Positions 6,697 through 7,086 of a DNA stretch of 7,086 nucleotides are shown piece by piece (position 1 is the first letter of the stretch; each line of letters begins with the position of its first letter). Position numbers and translations under genes: made by a program. Below the pieces are notes generated by a model. It was not told where the DNA came from. It saw only the letters and a list, made by a program, of their open reading frames with translations, and made no database searches. The stretch comes from Gemmataceae bacterium (GTDB lineage Bacteria > Planctomycetota > Planctomycetia > Gemmatales > Gemmataceae), in contig CANLGS010000205.1 of the NCBI GenBank assembly GCA_947490035.1, forward strand, positions 1 to 7,086, given 5' to 3'.

Positions 6697-6739
6697 GAGA
6701 AGAGGTGGGACGTCGCAAAGCCTTGTCCCACCCTACAAA

Positions 6740-7086
6740 TCACAACCCCAGGTTGTCCAAGTCGTCCACCAGCTTATCCAGGTCGTCCTTCGGTCCCTGC
6801 GGCTTGTCCGATTGGCGCTTGGGAATGCCGACCGCCATGCCGACCGCGGCGCGGCCGTCGTTGAGCAACTCGCGGTCGCGCTCGCTCACGGCCGCGCTCA
6901 GCGCGTCGCCCGCGTCGCCACCGAATAAGCGGCTCAGGTCGATCTTCAGCCCGCCGACGACGCCGGTTTCCGCGCCCGCGATCGCGGGCGACTTGTACTC
7001 CGGGAAGATGATCGCCTGCTGCGGGCACACGCGGCTGCACGCCGGGCAACCCTTCTTGCACTGGTCCTGATTCTCTACCAGGATAC
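6740..7086 (-). CDS. 4Fe-4S ferredoxin-like protein, N-terminal part beyond window
   Basis: The last 114 residues of a minus-strand gene are visible, ending at TGA 6740-6742. Near its start is a cluster motif [13 protein letters not shown] (residues 9-21 of the visible part) with spacing C-x3-C-x2-C-x3-C-P, followed by QQAIIFPEY as in ferredoxin folds. The usual ferredoxin spacing is C-x2-C-x2-C-x3-C-P, so the first gap is one residue longer. After the Fe-S module come ~60 residues without recognised motifs ([13 protein letters not shown]) and a charged tail [16 protein letters not shown] that may form an amphipathic helix. It probably carries electrons or senses redox in the cytoplasm; partner unknown. 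The gene converges on the Kdo hydroxylase, with the composite repeat between them. The start and any first cluster lie outside the window. Confidence 0.75.
   Translation of the reverse strand, partial: ILVENQDQCKKGCPACSRVCPQQAIIFPEYKSPAIAGAETGVVGGLKIDLSRLFGGDAGDALSAAVSERDRELLNDGRAAVGMAVGIPKRQSDKPQGPKDDLDKLVDDLDNLGL

Larger units (their letters stand above)
6496..6738. repeat. 243-bp composite inverted-repeat element between convergent genes
   Basis: Outer arms 6496-6530 and 6704-6738 pair over 35 bp with two mismatches (6516/6718 and 6521/6713). Each outer arm can also fold alone (6500-6509 with 6523-6532; 6704-6711 with 6725-6732). Inside lie a tandem duplication and a second perfect inverted repeat. 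It starts 2 bp after the Kdo hydroxylase stop and ends 1 bp before the stop of the ferredoxin-like gene, exactly filling the convergent gap. No transposase is encoded. Short ORFs across it arise from repeat symmetry. It looks like a nonautonomous (MITE/REP-like) dispersed element that may also act as a two-way terminator. Confidence 0.88.

Noticed and set aside
6351..6928. Several overlapping short ORFs in both directions with repeated Cys/His-rich peptides
   Set aside because: They are translations of the symmetric repeat element and of flanking genes in wrong frames; the near-identical peptides reflect the DNA duplication, not a protein family.

Overview
This GC-rich window most resembles a planctomycete chromosome of the Gemmata type (family Gemmataceae). 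The basis is circumstantial: a secreted ThuA-like protein, a DUF116/polyprenyl-synthase fusion, a short squalene-hopene-cyclase-like enzyme, a Kdo hydroxylase, and interspersed inverted repeats that read as spurious ORFs. No rRNA, tRNA, CRISPR array, transposase or phage gene is visible.

Layout, left to right. Positions 1-432 (minus) hold the N-terminal 144 codons of a chorismate-lyase-like (DUF98/UbiC-type) protein that runs off the left edge. A perfect 30-bp hairpin (524-594) follows and overlaps the stop codon of the next gene. Positions 590-2389 (minus) encode a fusion of a cysteine-rich DUF116 domain with a trans-polyprenyl diphosphate synthase. After a divergent spacer of about 217 bp comes an exported ThuA-domain protein (2607-3575, plus). 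The convergent spacer 3576-3773 holds a REP-like double inverted repeat (3585-3684) and, at 3748-3763, a 16-mer with a perfect 14-bp palindromic core that closely matches chromosomal parS (ParB-binding) sites. Positions 3774-5536 (minus) encode a class II terpene cyclase of the squalene-hopene type with a DXDDT motif. Its last ~55 codons are displaced into another frame, and about 10 residues seem to be missing at the break. Divergently, 81 bp away, lies a Kdo 3-hydroxylase (5618-6493, plus). A 243-bp composite repeat with a perfect 82-bp tandem duplication (6496-6738) fills the gap to a convergent, right-truncated 4Fe-4S ferredoxin-like gene (6740-7086, minus).

How the genes may work together (inference): the polyprenyl synthase would make an isoprenoid diphosphate, the cyclase would act on a long isoprenoid, and the chorismate-lyase-like protein could supply an aromatic head group. 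The Kdo hydroxylase modifies the inner sugar of LPS. The common theme is envelope lipids and isoprenoids, but no single operon joins these genes and the final products cannot be read from the sequence. The most notable non-coding feature is the parS-like palindrome, which would put the window in the chromosome-segregation (centromere) region if confirmed.
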